This document shows, piece after piece, positions 34,350 through 42,619 of a DNA stretch of 47,974 nt; the first letter of the stretch is position 1; each line of letters begins with the position of its first letter. The stretch is from Acidimicrobiales bacterium (lineage in GTDB: Bacteria > Actinomycetota > Acidimicrobiia > Acidimicrobiales > VFJN01), in contig DATHJB010000182.1 of the NCBI GenBank assembly GCA_035316325.1, positions 1 to 47,974 on the forward strand, written 5' to 3'. The position numbers and the translations under genes were made by a program. The notes below the pieces were generated by a model, which was given only the letters and a program-made list of their open reading frames with translations, did not search any database and was not told where the DNA came from.

Positions 34350-35168
34350 TCACCAGAGCTGGTCGGTGTAGCGGTCGGTGCCGGGGACCGTCGGGACGAA
34401 CGGCGACGCCCACCGGACGACGCCCTCGCCGTTGGCCTCGAGGGCCTCGGCGTAGGCCTCGACGGCGGGCCACCAGTGCTCGGGCTCGGAGTCGGCGAAC
34501 CACAGCTGCAGCTCCCGCCGCTCGACGCCCGTGGCGCCCGGCTGGGTGACGGGGGCGCCCGGCGGCAGCGGGATGCCGGACCAGCGCAGCACCAGCGCCA
34601 CCGACGAGTCCGGGCCGAGGTCCCACTGGGGGACCGGGGCCTTGCGGTCGGCCTCGGGCGGCCGCTCGACGATCACCGCCGCCAGCCCCTGGAACGGGTG
34701 GTCGAGCGCCAGCTCGGGCGGGACACCGTCGTCGTCGCGCCGCTCGGCGCCCCGGTAGCGGTAGATCAGCGTGTGGATGTGGTCGCGGTGGGGGAACATC
34801 CGGCCGTTGTCGTGCAGCCACTTCACCTGCCGCGAGCCCCAGTCGGTGTTCTCGGGGCCCCGGCCGTCGAGCACCCAGTACAGCGCCAGGTACGACCCGG
34901 CGGCGTCGTCGCCGAACAGCGGCGACTCGCCCGAGCCGATCCGCCGGTCCTTCAGGTCGCGGGTCGACACCCAGCGGCGGCCGGCGAAGAACCACGGCCC
35001 GACCATGCAGCCGGCGTAGAAGTGGTCGCGCTCGTACCATCGGTGGTACGCCACCTCGTGGCCCTTGTGCGGCTCCACCAGGGTGAACAGCATCGACCCC
35101 AGCACCACCTCGCCGCCGAGGTCGTCGACCCGATCGCTCAGGGCTCCGGTGTCGCTCGCGGCGCTCAC
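34350..35168 (-). CDS. unknown protein coupled to an amidohydrolase
   Basis: 272 residues from a GTG (35168) that overlaps the TGA of the amidohydrolase (GTGA). No family is recognised with confidence. The N-terminal part (GSMLFTLVEPHKGHEVAYHRWYERDHFYAGCMVGPWFFAGRRWVSTRDLK) looks like a dimeric alpha-beta barrel of EthD/antibiotic-biosynthesis-monooxygenase style, with conserved-looking His and Trp. The second half contains FPHRDHIHTLIYRYRG and EPEHWWPAVEAYAEALEANGEG. It contains many Trp, His and Tyr. The operon position behind a KstR-like site suggests a role in steroid or terpenoid breakdown. Confidence 0.7.
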   Translation of the reverse strand: MSAASDTGALSDRVDDLGGEVVLGSMLFTLVEPHKGHEVAYHRWYERDHFYAGCMVGPWFFAGRRWVSTRDLKDRRIGSGESPLFGDDAAGSYLALYWVLDGRGPENTDWGSRQVKWLHDNGRMFPHRDHIHTLIYRYRGAERRDDDGVPPELALDHPFQGLAAVIVERPPEADRKAPVPQWDLGPDSSVALVLRWSGIPLPPGAPVTQPGATGVERRELQLWFADSEPEHWWPAVEAYAEALEANGEGVVRWASPFVPTVPGTDRYTDQLW

Positions 35169-36400
35169 CGGGTGATCCCGAAGCGCTCGAGCCCGAAGGC
35201 GGTGATGGCGTTGCCCCGGAGCAGCTGGTAGGTCTCGGTCTCGCTCAGCCCGGCGCCGGCGCAGATCTCCGTGGCCACCTTCTTGCTGTGCGGGAACGTC
35301 GAGTCGGCGTGCGGGTAGTCGGTCTCGAAGCAGATCTGCTCGATGCCGATGGCGTCCCGGTTCCGCAGCCCGGTCTCGTCGTCGAAGATGCAGCCGTACA
35401 CCCGGCCGGCGATGTACTCGGACGGGCGGCGGGGGAGCGACGTGCCGAAGCTGTTGTCGGACCGCTCGGCCCACAGCTTGTCGGCCCGCTCCAGCACGTA
35501 GGGCATCCAGCCGACCTGGCCCTCCGAGTAGGCGATCTTCATCGTCGGGAAGCGCTCGAGCGTGCCGGAGAAGATGAAGTCGAGCATCGAGCCCATGGCG
35601 TTCTGGAACGTGAGCGTGGAGCTGACGATGAAGGGGGCGTCGGGCGACGTGGCCGGCATCCGGGACGACGAGCCGATGTGCATGCACACCACGGTCTCGG
35701 TGTCCTGGCAGGCGGCGAAGAACGGGTCCCACTTGCCCGAGTGGATCGACGGGAGGCCCAGTGGGTGCGGGTTCTCGGAGAAGGCGACGGCGTGGCTGCC
35801 CTTGTCGGCGCAGCGGTGGATCTCGTCGGCGGCCAGCTCAGGGTCCCACAGGGGGATGATCGTGAGCGGGATGAGGCGGCCCTTGCCCTCGCCGCCGCAC
35901 CACTCGTCGATCATCCAGTCGTTGTAGGCCTCGACGCAGAGCTGGGCGAGCTCCGGGTCGCCGTCCTCCCGCTTGATGCCCTGCTCGTAGAAGGTCTGGC
36001 CGCAGAAGCGGGGGAGCGTGTTGGGGAAGCAGATCGAGGCGTCGACGTGGTTGGCGGTCATGTCGGCCAGGCGCTCGGACTGGATCCAGCAGCCGGGGCG
36101 GATCTCGTCGTAGGTGGTGGGGGTGACGTCGAGGTCGTCGAACCCCACGGCGGCGGAGAGCTTGGGGAAGGGGTAGACGAGGCCGTCGTAGAGCCACCAG
36201 TCGCACCACTCGCCCTCGGGGACGCCCTTCTCGAAGGAGAAGCGGCCCCCCTTGAAGGAGAAGACGGCCCGGTCGCGCTCCACCCGGGGGCCCCGGTCCT
36301 GGTACTTGGCGGGCAGCCGGTTGCTCCACAGGTCGGGTGGCTCGACCACGTGGTCGTCGACCGAGATGATCCTCGGGATCTCGGTTGTCGCTTCGCTCAT
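35165..36400 (-). CDS. amidohydrolase-2 family metal-dependent hydrolase
   Basis: 411 residues. It starts IPRIISVDDHVVEPPDLW, the usual opening of the PF04909-type group, where the D-x-H provides metal ligands. A middle His lies in VVCMHIGSSSRMP and the C-terminal metal Asp in CFETDYPHADSTFPHS. This group includes decarboxylases and hydrolases of cyclic acids. ATG 36400 is preceded by GAGGGGGCC, and a KstR-type palindrome lies 22 bases upstream. The gene is coupled to the unknown protein downstream. Confidence 0.9.
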   Translation of the reverse strand: MSEATTEIPRIISVDDHVVEPPDLWSNRLPAKYQDRGPRVERDRAVFSFKGGRFSFEKGVPEGEWCDWWLYDGLVYPFPKLSAAVGFDDLDVTPTTYDEIRPGCWIQSERLADMTANHVDASICFPNTLPRFCGQTFYEQGIKREDGDPELAQLCVEAYNDWMIDEWCGGEGKGRLIPLTIIPLWDPELAADEIHRCADKGSHAVAFSENPHPLGLPSIHSGKWDPFFAACQDTETVVCMHIGSSSRMPATSPDAPFIVSSTLTFQNAMGSMLDFIFSGTLERFPTMKIAYSEGQVGWMPYVLERADKLWAERSDNSFGTSLPRRPSEYIAGRVYGCIFDDETGLRNRDAIGIEQICFETDYPHADSTFPHSKKVATEICAGAGLSETETYQLLRGNAITAFGLERFGITR

Positions 36401-36421
36401 GGAGGCCCCCTCGACGTGAAA

Positions 36422-36435
36422 TAGAACGCGTTCTA
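36422..36435. promoter_or_regulatory. KstR-like operator TAGAACGCGTTCTA
   Basis: A perfect 14-bp palindrome that fits the published mycobacterial KstR pattern TnnAACnnGTTnnA. It lies directly upstream of the amidohydrolase start at 36400. KstR represses cholesterol-catabolic genes until a CoA thioester intermediate relieves it. The kstR gene itself is not in the window. Confidence 0.75.
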
Positions 36436-36477
36436 ATCCTAGGTCCCCGACGAGGCGCACACCAGTGCCGGCGGCGC

Positions 36478-37368
36478 CTATTCCCCGTCCTCTGTGGCGG
36501 CGACGTCGTGGCAGCGGCGCTGCGGTGCGTCCGATCGCCAGGCTTCGAGGATCAGGGTGACCGGGCCGAGCGGTCCGGCGATGCCGAGACGGTGCTCACG
36601 GTCGGGGTCGTCGGCCGGTTCGCCGTCGTGGTCGTGATCGTGCCCGCTGCCGTCGGCCAGGCTGCAGTCGGGGCAGAGCATCCGGAGGGTGCGGGTCCAG
36701 TCCTCGGCCTCGTGGCCCGCCTCGACGAGCCTGGTGACCAGCTCGTCGACCTCGGCCACGCGTCCGGCGCTCACCGACGCCTGGATCGTCGGCACGTCCG
36801 ACGGCGCCCACCGGGCGAGCTCGTCGAACACCGGTCGTAGACCTTCGTCGAACGCACGACGGCCCCGGGGTTCACCGTCGTGCAGGACGACGTCGCCCCA
36901 CCGGTGTCCCGACTCCGGGGTCGGGATGCAGGCAACTCGTATCCGGGCAGGGTCGATCCGGTGCCCCCACACCACCTCCGCCGTCGGGTTGAGCCGGAGG
37001 GCCGCGCGGCCGAGGTCCGCCTCGATCGGACCGTCGCCGTCCGGCAGGTCGACGCCGTAGACGCGCCATGCCCGCCGTGCCGCCGGCCAGCGGTGCAGGG
37101 CGGTCGCCGCGATCCCGAGGTTCCACCAGGCCGGTTCGTCCCGCTTCTCCCCGATCAGCTCGGTGGCCCGGAGGTTGCAGTCGAAGGCTTCCTCCCAGCG
37201 CTGCGTCCACTTGCAGACGAGGCCGAGGTCGAACCACGCCACGTGCGAGCTCGGATCCAGCCTCAGCGCCTTGCGGTAGCGCAGCTCGGCGCTGTCGAGG
37301 TCCATGTGGAGGAACCGGCCGCCGGAGCGGGTGAGCCGCTGCGCCCGCACCCTGTTGATCCCGCGCAT
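36478..37368 (-). CDS. TPR-like protein of unknown function
   Basis: 296 residues. Residues ~23-95 contain tetratricopeptide-like repeats (SAELRYRKALRLDPSSHVAWFDLGLVCKWTQRWEEAFDCNLRATELI, DEPAWWNLGIAATALHRWPAARRAWRVYG). The rest is not assigned. It contains a His/Asp-rich run (GHDHDHDGEP) and CPDC, which together could bind a metal. The start may be ATG 37368 or the Met about 21 codons later. Only 77 bases separate its stop from the amidohydrolase start, including the KstR-like site, so it is probably transcribed separately. Confidence 0.7.
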   Translation of the reverse strand: MRGINRVRAQRLTRSGGRFLHMDLDSAELRYRKALRLDPSSHVAWFDLGLVCKWTQRWEEAFDCNLRATELIGEKRDEPAWWNLGIAATALHRWPAARRAWRVYGVDLPDGDGPIEADLGRAALRLNPTAEVVWGHRIDPARIRVACIPTPESGHRWGDVVLHDGEPRGRRAFDEGLRPVFDELARWAPSDVPTIQASVSAGRVAEVDELVTRLVEAGHEAEDWTRTLRMLCPDCSLADGSGHDHDHDGEPADDPDREHRLGIAGPLGPVTLILEAWRSDAPQRRCHDVAATEDGE

Positions 37369-37381
37369 GGCGGCACGGTAG

Positions 37382-38809
37382 TCAGCTCGGGGGGATGCTC
37401 TGGGGGAAGTGGAAGAGGTGGTCGGGGTCGTAGCGGGCCTTGACCTGCCGGAGGCGGTCGAGGTTGGTGCCGTGGTAGGCGGCGGGGGCGTCGTCGCCGA
37501 GGTCGGGGTCGGCGAAGTTCGGGAACACCCGGTTCGACCCCCAGGGGTGCACCGCGGCCCACGACGCCGTCACGTGGTGGTGCGCCGCTTCCTTGTCGAC
37601 GTCCGCGGCGTCGGGGCGGAGGGCGGACGTGTGCTTGAGCTGGAACAGCTCGTCGCGGTGGACGAACGCGGTGGCGTCGGGCGCCACCCGGCCGAAGGCG
37701 CCGCCCCAGGGCATGAAGTCCAGCTCCCGGGCCTCGCCGGGCGCCGGCGGTTCGGCGAAGCGGTCGAGCAGCGTGGCGATCGCGTCGGCGGGCAGCGGGT
37801 GGCGGAAGAACTCCGACCGGCTGAGGAAGTGGAGCTGGTCGGCCGGCTCGCCGCCGTCGTCGTCGCTGCTGTCGTCGTCGCTGCCAAAGCTGGCGCCGTC
37901 CACCGTGGGGAGCTGCGCCCAGAACGCTCGGGTCTCGGGAAACGACAGCTCCGCCGACCAGGACCACCGGGGACCGGCGCCCACCCGGTCGACCAGCCCC
38001 GGCACGAGATCACCGGCGTCGCCCAGGAACGTTCCGTAGACGTCGACCGACGGCGCCCGGTCGCCCTCGGCGGTGATCTTGAGGCTGGCGTACAGCTGGT
38101 CCGGCCCGGCCGGTGCCCACGCCTGCCAGGCCTCGATCGCCGCGGCGGCCCGGGCGAAGGGCCACGACAGGTGGAACGTGGTGGTGGCCGGCGGCGCCGG
38201 GACCGTCCGGAAGGTGAGCGACGTGACCACGCCGAAGTTGCCCGCCCCCGCGCCCCGCAGCGCCCAGAAGAGGTCGGGGTGCTGCGACCCGTCGCAGGTG
38301 AGGATGCGCCCGTCGGCCAGCACGATCTCGGCGGCGAGCAGGCGATCCGACGTCAGCCCGTAGCGCCGCCCGAGGATGCCGAGCCCGCCGCCCAGCGTCA
38401 GCCCGGCGATCCCGACCGTCGGACACGTGCCCGCGGGGATGGCGAGCCCGTGGTCGTCCAACGCGGAGTACACCGCGCCCAGCCGGGCGCCGGCGCCCAC
38501 CGTGACCAGCCCACCCGCCACACCGCCCGCCAGGTCGACCGAGACCGACGCCAGCGGTGACACGTCGACGACCACACCCCGGGCGATCGTCGAGTGCCCG
38601 GCGAAGCAGTGCCCGCCGCTCCGGGCCACGAGCGGCAGCCCCTGCCGGCGGACGAACCCGATCGCCTCCCGCACGTCGGAAGCCGTCGCGCAGCGCACGA
38701 CCGCGAGCGGTGCCGGCGAGGCGAACCGGGTGTTGAACACCGGGTTCGGGCCACCCACCACGACCTCCCCGGCGATCGTCCGCTGCAGCGCCGGCCAGTC
38801 AGGTCGCAC
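37382..38809 (-). CDS. BBE-type FAD-linked oxidase with bicovalent flavin motifs
   Basis: 475 residues of the PCMH/berberine-bridge-enzyme group. VARSGGHCFAGHST carries the His for the 8-alpha bond and GTCPTVGIAGLTLGGGLG carries the Cys for the 6-S-cysteinyl bond, so FAD is likely held by two covalent links. The C-terminal NFADPDLGDDAPAAYHGTNLDRLRQVKARYDPDHLFHFPQSI is the BBE region. A low-complexity acidic run (SDDDSSDDDGGE) interrupts the substrate domain. Start GTG 38809. There is no secretion signal, so it is probably cytosolic. The substrate is unknown (carbohydrates or alcohols are usual). Confidence 0.88.
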   Translation of the reverse strand: MRPDWPALQRTIAGEVVVGGPNPVFNTRFASPAPLAVVRCATASDVREAIGFVRRQGLPLVARSGGHCFAGHSTIARGVVVDVSPLASVSVDLAGGVAGGLVTVGAGARLGAVYSALDDHGLAIPAGTCPTVGIAGLTLGGGLGILGRRYGLTSDRLLAAEIVLADGRILTCDGSQHPDLFWALRGAGAGNFGVVTSLTFRTVPAPPATTTFHLSWPFARAAAAIEAWQAWAPAGPDQLYASLKITAEGDRAPSVDVYGTFLGDAGDLVPGLVDRVGAGPRWSWSAELSFPETRAFWAQLPTVDGASFGSDDDSSDDDGGEPADQLHFLSRSEFFRHPLPADAIATLLDRFAEPPAPGEARELDFMPWGGAFGRVAPDATAFVHRDELFQLKHTSALRPDAADVDKEAAHHHVTASWAAVHPWGSNRVFPNFADPDLGDDAPAAYHGTNLDRLRQVKARYDPDHLFHFPQSIPPS

Positions 38810-38859
38810 CCGGCGAATCTACGGGTGGACCCCGCTCGACCGGCCCGCTTGCTCAGAAT

Positions 38860-38873
38860 TAGAACGTGTTCTA
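38860..38873. promoter_or_regulatory. KstR-like operator TAGAACGTGTTCTA
   Basis: Matches TnnAACnnGTTnnA exactly; its half-sites are identical to those of 36422-36435. It lies in the gap between the divergent BBE-type oxidase and the aldehyde dehydrogenase, about 30 bases before the dehydrogenase start. It probably controls the four-gene run ending with the FadD19-like ligase. Confidence 0.8.
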
Positions 38874-38902
38874 TTCTCAGGGGCGTGACGGGGGAAGAGC
38901 AG

Positions 38903-40342
38903 ATGCTGATCGGGGGCGAGCGGGTCGCCGGTGCCAGGGGCACCTACGACATCGTGAACCCCGCCACCGAGGAGATCGTCGGCGCTGCCCCCGAGGCATC
39001 GCCCGACCAGGTGGCCGACGCCGCCCAGGCCGCCGCCGACGCCTTCCCCGCCTGGTCGCGCACCAAGCCGGCGGAGCGGGCCGAGCTGCTCGACCGCCTG
39101 GCCGACGCCGTGCGCGAGCGCAAGGACGACTGGATCCCCCTGGTGCAGGCCGAGACGGGGGCGACGCTGCGGGTGGCCTCCACCATGCAGGTGCCCACCA
39201 CCATCGAGCGCTTCCGCCGCTACGCCCGGGGCGCCATGGAGTCGACCACCGAGCCTCTCGCGCCGGCCGAGATGCCGGCCACCGCGCTGTCGACCGGAGC
39301 CCTCGTGGGCGCGGTCGTCGAGCGCCGGCCCGTCGGCGTGGTCGCCTGCATCACCCCGTACAACTTCCCGCTGGTCAACATGGCCGGCAAGCTCGGCCCT
39401 GCACTGGCGATGGGCAACACGGTCGTGATCAAGCCCGCCCCGCAGGACCCGCTCGCCGTGCTCCGCTTCGCGGAGGCGGTGGAAGCGGCGGGCTTCCCGC
39501 GGGGCGTGGTCAACATCGTCTCCGGGAGCGGCGCCGAGGCCGGCGAGGCCCTCGTCGCCGCTCCTCAGGTCGACATGGTGAGCTTCACGGGCTCCACCGC
39601 GGTCGGCCAGCGCATCGGCCAGGTCGCCGGCCACGACATGAAGCGCCTGCTGCTCGAGCTGGGTGGCAAGGGCGCCGGTCTGGTGTTCGACGACGCCGAC
39701 CTGAAGACCTCCATCGGCGCCATCGCGAGCGCGTGGGCGTTCCACTCCGGGCAGATCTGCACCGCACCGACGCGGGTGATCGCACAGCGCGGCATCTACG
39801 ACCAGTTGGTCGAAGGTCTGGCGTTCGCGAGCACGAAACTGCAGGTCGGAGACCCTCTCGATGCAAGGACTGTGGTGGGGCCGGTAATCTCCGCCGCACA
39901 GCGAGATCGCATCGAGGGCTACATCCGAGTGGGCGCCGGGGAGGGCGGGTCGGTCGTAGCTGGGGGCGAGCGGCCCGCGCTGGGGCCTGGGTTCTACGTC
40001 ACCCCGACGCTGATCTCCGGGTGCAAGGCGGGCATGACCGTGGTCCAGGAGGAGATCTTCGGACCGGTCGTCGTCGTGCTGCCGTTCGACGACGAGGACG
40101 AGGGCATCGCCCTCGCCAACGGCACCGACTTCGGGCTCAACGACTACGTGTTCACCGGCGACACCGCCCGGGGGATGCGGGTGGCCCGGCAGCTGCGATC
40201 GGGCAACGTGGCCATCAACACCGTGCAGCAGCATCCCGAGGCGCCCTTCGGCGGCTTCAAGCTCTCCGGCGTCGGCCGGGACCGGGGCAGCTACGGGTTG
40301 CACGCCTACAGCGAGATCCAGTCGATCGTCTGGCCGGGCTGA
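38903..40342 (+). CDS. NAD(P)-dependent aldehyde dehydrogenase
   Basis: 479 residues. The opening is MLIGGERVAGARGTYDIVNPATEE. The cofactor/oxyanion segment is ACITPYNFPLVN, FTGSTAVGQRI is the nucleotide-binding loop, the catalytic Glu is in LLELGGKGAG and the nucleophile Cys in HSGQICTAPTRV. ATG 38903 has a GGGGGAAGAG leader; GTG 38885 is an alternative. It is the first gene behind a KstR-like site and is followed by an alcohol dehydrogenase, so the pair probably oxidises a side-chain alcohol to the acid that the FadD19-like ligase activates. Confidence 0.92.
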   Translation: MLIGGERVAGARGTYDIVNPATEEIVGAAPEASPDQVADAAQAAADAFPAWSRTKPAERAELLDRLADAVRERKDDWIPLVQAETGATLRVASTMQVPTTIERFRRYARGAMESTTEPLAPAEMPATALSTGALVGAVVERRPVGVVACITPYNFPLVNMAGKLGPALAMGNTVVIKPAPQDPLAVLRFAEAVEAAGFPRGVVNIVSGSGAEAGEALVAAPQVDMVSFTGSTAVGQRIGQVAGHDMKRLLLELGGKGAGLVFDDADLKTSIGAIASAWAFHSGQICTAPTRVIAQRGIYDQLVEGLAFASTKLQVGDPLDARTVVGPVISAAQRDRIEGYIRVGAGEGGSVVAGGERPALGPGFYVTPTLISGCKAGMTVVQEEIFGPVVVVLPFDDEDEGIALANGTDFGLNDYVFTGDTARGMRVARQLRSGNVAINTVQQHPEAPFGGFKLSGVGRDRGSYGLHAYSEIQSIVWPG

Positions 40343-40358
40343 GAGGACGAGGGAAGCC

Positions 40359-41465
40359 GTGAGAGGAATCGTTTGGACCGGTGACCTGGAGGTCCGGGAC
40401 GACGTCGAGGTGCGTGACGTCCGCCCCCACGAGGTGCGGGTGCACATCGTCAACGCCGGTCTCTGCCACAGCGACGTGTCCGTGATCGACGGCACCATCC
40501 CGTTCCCGACGCCCGTGGTGATGGGCCACGAGGGCGCGGGCGTGGTCGACCAGGTGGGCGACGCCGTCACCAAGGTGAAGGTCGGCGACCACGTCGTGCT
40601 GACGACCCTGGGCAACTGTGGCCGCTGCGCCGCCTGCGACCGGGGCCAGCCCACCCACTGCCGCGACACGATGGGCCGGCTGCCCCGCCCCTTCACGGTC
40701 GGCGGCGAGAAGGCGTTCCAGTTCGCCAACGCCGGGGTGTTCACCGAGGCCGTGGTGGTCAGCGAGACCCAGGCGGTGGTGATCGATCCCGAGGTCCCCT
40801 TCACGGCCGCCTGCCTCATCGGCTGTGCCGTCGTGACGGGGGCGGGCGCGGTGCTCAACCGGGCCAAGGTCCAGCCGGGCCAGACGGTGGTGATCATCGG
40901 CGCCGGCGGCATCGGTCAGTCGGCCATCCAGGCGGCCCGCATCGCCGCGGCGAGCCGGATCGTCGTGGTCGACGCCAACCCCGCCAAGGAGGACGTGGCC
41001 CGCCGCTTCGGCGCCACCGACTTCGTCGACCCCCGCGCGGTCGGAGCGAGCGGTGACGGCGCGGCGAGCCATGAGATGTCCACGGTGGTCGCCATCAAGG
41101 ACCTGGGCCTGCCCAACGGCGTGGACCACGTCTTCGAGTGCGTCGGCCACCCGGACCTGATCCGCCAGGCCGTCGCCCTGCTCGACTGGGGTGGCACCGT
41201 CACCCTGCTCGGCGTCCCCAAGCTGGGCAGCGAGGCCGGCTTCGTGGTGAACGACCTCTACAACGACAAGTCGATCCTCGGCTGCCGCTACGGCTCGACC
41301 CGGCCGCACCACGACATCCCGCTGCTCGTCGGCTTCTACAAGGACGGCCGGCTGCTGCTCGACGAGATGGTCAGCCAGGTCTACCCCCTCGACCAGATCA
41401 ACCAGGCCCTCGACGACCTGCACCACGGGAAGCTCAATCGTGGCGTCCTGCAGGTCGCCCAGTAG
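40359..41465 (+). CDS. zinc-dependent alcohol dehydrogenase (class III-like)
   Basis: 368 residues of the medium-chain dehydrogenase family. The catalytic zinc ligands are in NAGLCHSD and MGHEGAG. Structural zinc is held by the four-Cys run NCGRCAACDRGQPTHC. The cofactor motif is VVIIGAGGIGQSAIQAA, with VVVDAN. It resembles the NDMA-dependent or formaldehyde-type actinobacterial alcohol dehydrogenases. The GTG start is 17 bases after the aldehyde dehydrogenase stop. Confidence 0.92.
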   Translation: MRGIVWTGDLEVRDDVEVRDVRPHEVRVHIVNAGLCHSDVSVIDGTIPFPTPVVMGHEGAGVVDQVGDAVTKVKVGDHVVLTTLGNCGRCAACDRGQPTHCRDTMGRLPRPFTVGGEKAFQFANAGVFTEAVVVSETQAVVIDPEVPFTAACLIGCAVVTGAGAVLNRAKVQPGQTVVIIGAGGIGQSAIQAARIAAASRIVVVDANPAKEDVARRFGATDFVDPRAVGASGDGAASHEMSTVVAIKDLGLPNGVDHVFECVGHPDLIRQAVALLDWGGTVTLLGVPKLGSEAGFVVNDLYNDKSILGCRYGSTRPHHDIPLLVGFYKDGRLLLDEMVSQVYPLDQINQALDDLHHGKLNRGVLQVAQ

Positions 41466-41479
41466 GAGGAAAGCACGAC

Positions 41480-42607
41480 ATGGAGTTCGGCGTCTTCGCC
41501 CAGCTGTTCGTCCCCCGCTTCGAGCGGGACAAGGATCCGAACGCTGAGCACCTGCGCATCTTCCGCAACGTCGAGATCGCCAAGGCGGCGGACCAGCACG
41601 GCTTCAAGTACGTGTGGTGCCCGCAGCACCACTTCCTCGACGAGTACAGCCACATGCCCGGGCCCGAGGCCTTCCTGGCGTTCTGCGCCGCGCAGACCGA
41701 GCGGGTGCACCTCGGCTCGGCGATCTTCAACATCACGCCGGCGGTGAACAAGCCGCAGCGGGTGGCCGAGAACGTCGCCCTGCTCGACCACCTCACCAAC
41801 AACCGGTTCGAGTTCGGCACCGGTCGCGGGTCGTCGACCACCGAGGTCCATGGCTTCGACATCGCCGACATCAACGAGACCAAGCTGATGTGGCGCGAGG
41901 CGATCAACGAGATCCCGAAGATGTGGAAGGACGCGCCCTACAGCTACGACGGGCAGTACTTCCGCATGCCGGAGCGCAAGGTGTTCCCCAAGCCCCACGG
42001 GCCGCTGCACCCGGCGATGTGGGTGGCCGCCGGCTCGCCGGGCACCTTCACCGAGGCCGGTGAGCTGGGACTGGGCGCCTTCTGCTTCTCGCTGGGCCGC
42101 CCCCAGCAGATGGAGCCGCTGGTCACCAACTACAAGAAGGCTGTGGTCAACGCCACGCCGGTGGGCGACTACGTGAACGACAACATCATGGGCGTGACCA
42201 ACATGCTGTGCATGGAGGACCGCCGCAAGGCGTTCGAGGTCGCGTCCAGCATGGGCATGAACTACTACTCGACGCTCGCCTACCACTGGCTCGACAACGT
42301 GCCCCGGCCCAAGACCCTGCCCGAGTGGCCCGAGAAGATCCCGGAGCCGACGCCCGAGCAGGTGGAGCAGCTGTCGGCCGACGGCTTCGTCGTGATCGGT
42401 GACCCCGACGACTGCGCCCGCTCGGTGCAGAACTGGGTGGACATGGGCTTCGACCAGCTCACCTTCAGCCCCACCACCAACACGCTGCCGACAGAGGTCG
42501 TGGTCGGGTCGATGGAGCTGTTCGGCCACGAGGTCGTCCCGCAGTTCGACACCGACCCGGAGCACTCCACCACGCGCTATCGCCGGCAGGCCGTGGCGAA
42601 GCTGTAG
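41480..42607 (+). CDS. LLM-class (luciferase-like) monooxygenase/oxidoreductase
   Basis: 375 residues, longer than the two other family members here and closer to bacterial luciferase-type monooxygenases: MEFGVFAQLFVPRF, AKAADQHGFKYVWCPQHHFLDEYSHMPGPEAFLAF, LGSAIFNITPAVNKPQRVAENVALLDHLTNNRFEFGTGRGSSTTEVHGF. AGGAGGA is a strong ribosome-binding site. It sits between the alcohol dehydrogenase and the FadD19-like ligase under the KstR-like site, so a steroid or terpenoid side-chain or ring substrate is plausible. Confidence 0.9.
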   Translation: MEFGVFAQLFVPRFERDKDPNAEHLRIFRNVEIAKAADQHGFKYVWCPQHHFLDEYSHMPGPEAFLAFCAAQTERVHLGSAIFNITPAVNKPQRVAENVALLDHLTNNRFEFGTGRGSSTTEVHGFDIADINETKLMWREAINEIPKMWKDAPYSYDGQYFRMPERKVFPKPHGPLHPAMWVAAGSPGTFTEAGELGLGAFCFSLGRPQQMEPLVTNYKKAVVNATPVGDYVNDNIMGVTNMLCMEDRRKAFEVASSMGMNYYSTLAYHWLDNVPRPKTLPEWPEKIPEPTPEQVEQLSADGFVVIGDPDDCARSVQNWVDMGFDQLTFSPTTNTLPTEVVVGSMELFGHEVVPQFDTDPEHSTTRYRRQAVAKL

Positions 42608-42619
42608 CAAGCTGCGGTC

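Noticed and set aside
37849-37886. GTC/GTCGTC repeats in the BBE-type oxidase gene as a microsatellite or element insertion
   Set aside because: This is a short low-complexity acidic run (SDDDSSDDDGGE) in a loop, ordinary slippage in GC-rich coding DNA, without inverted repeats.
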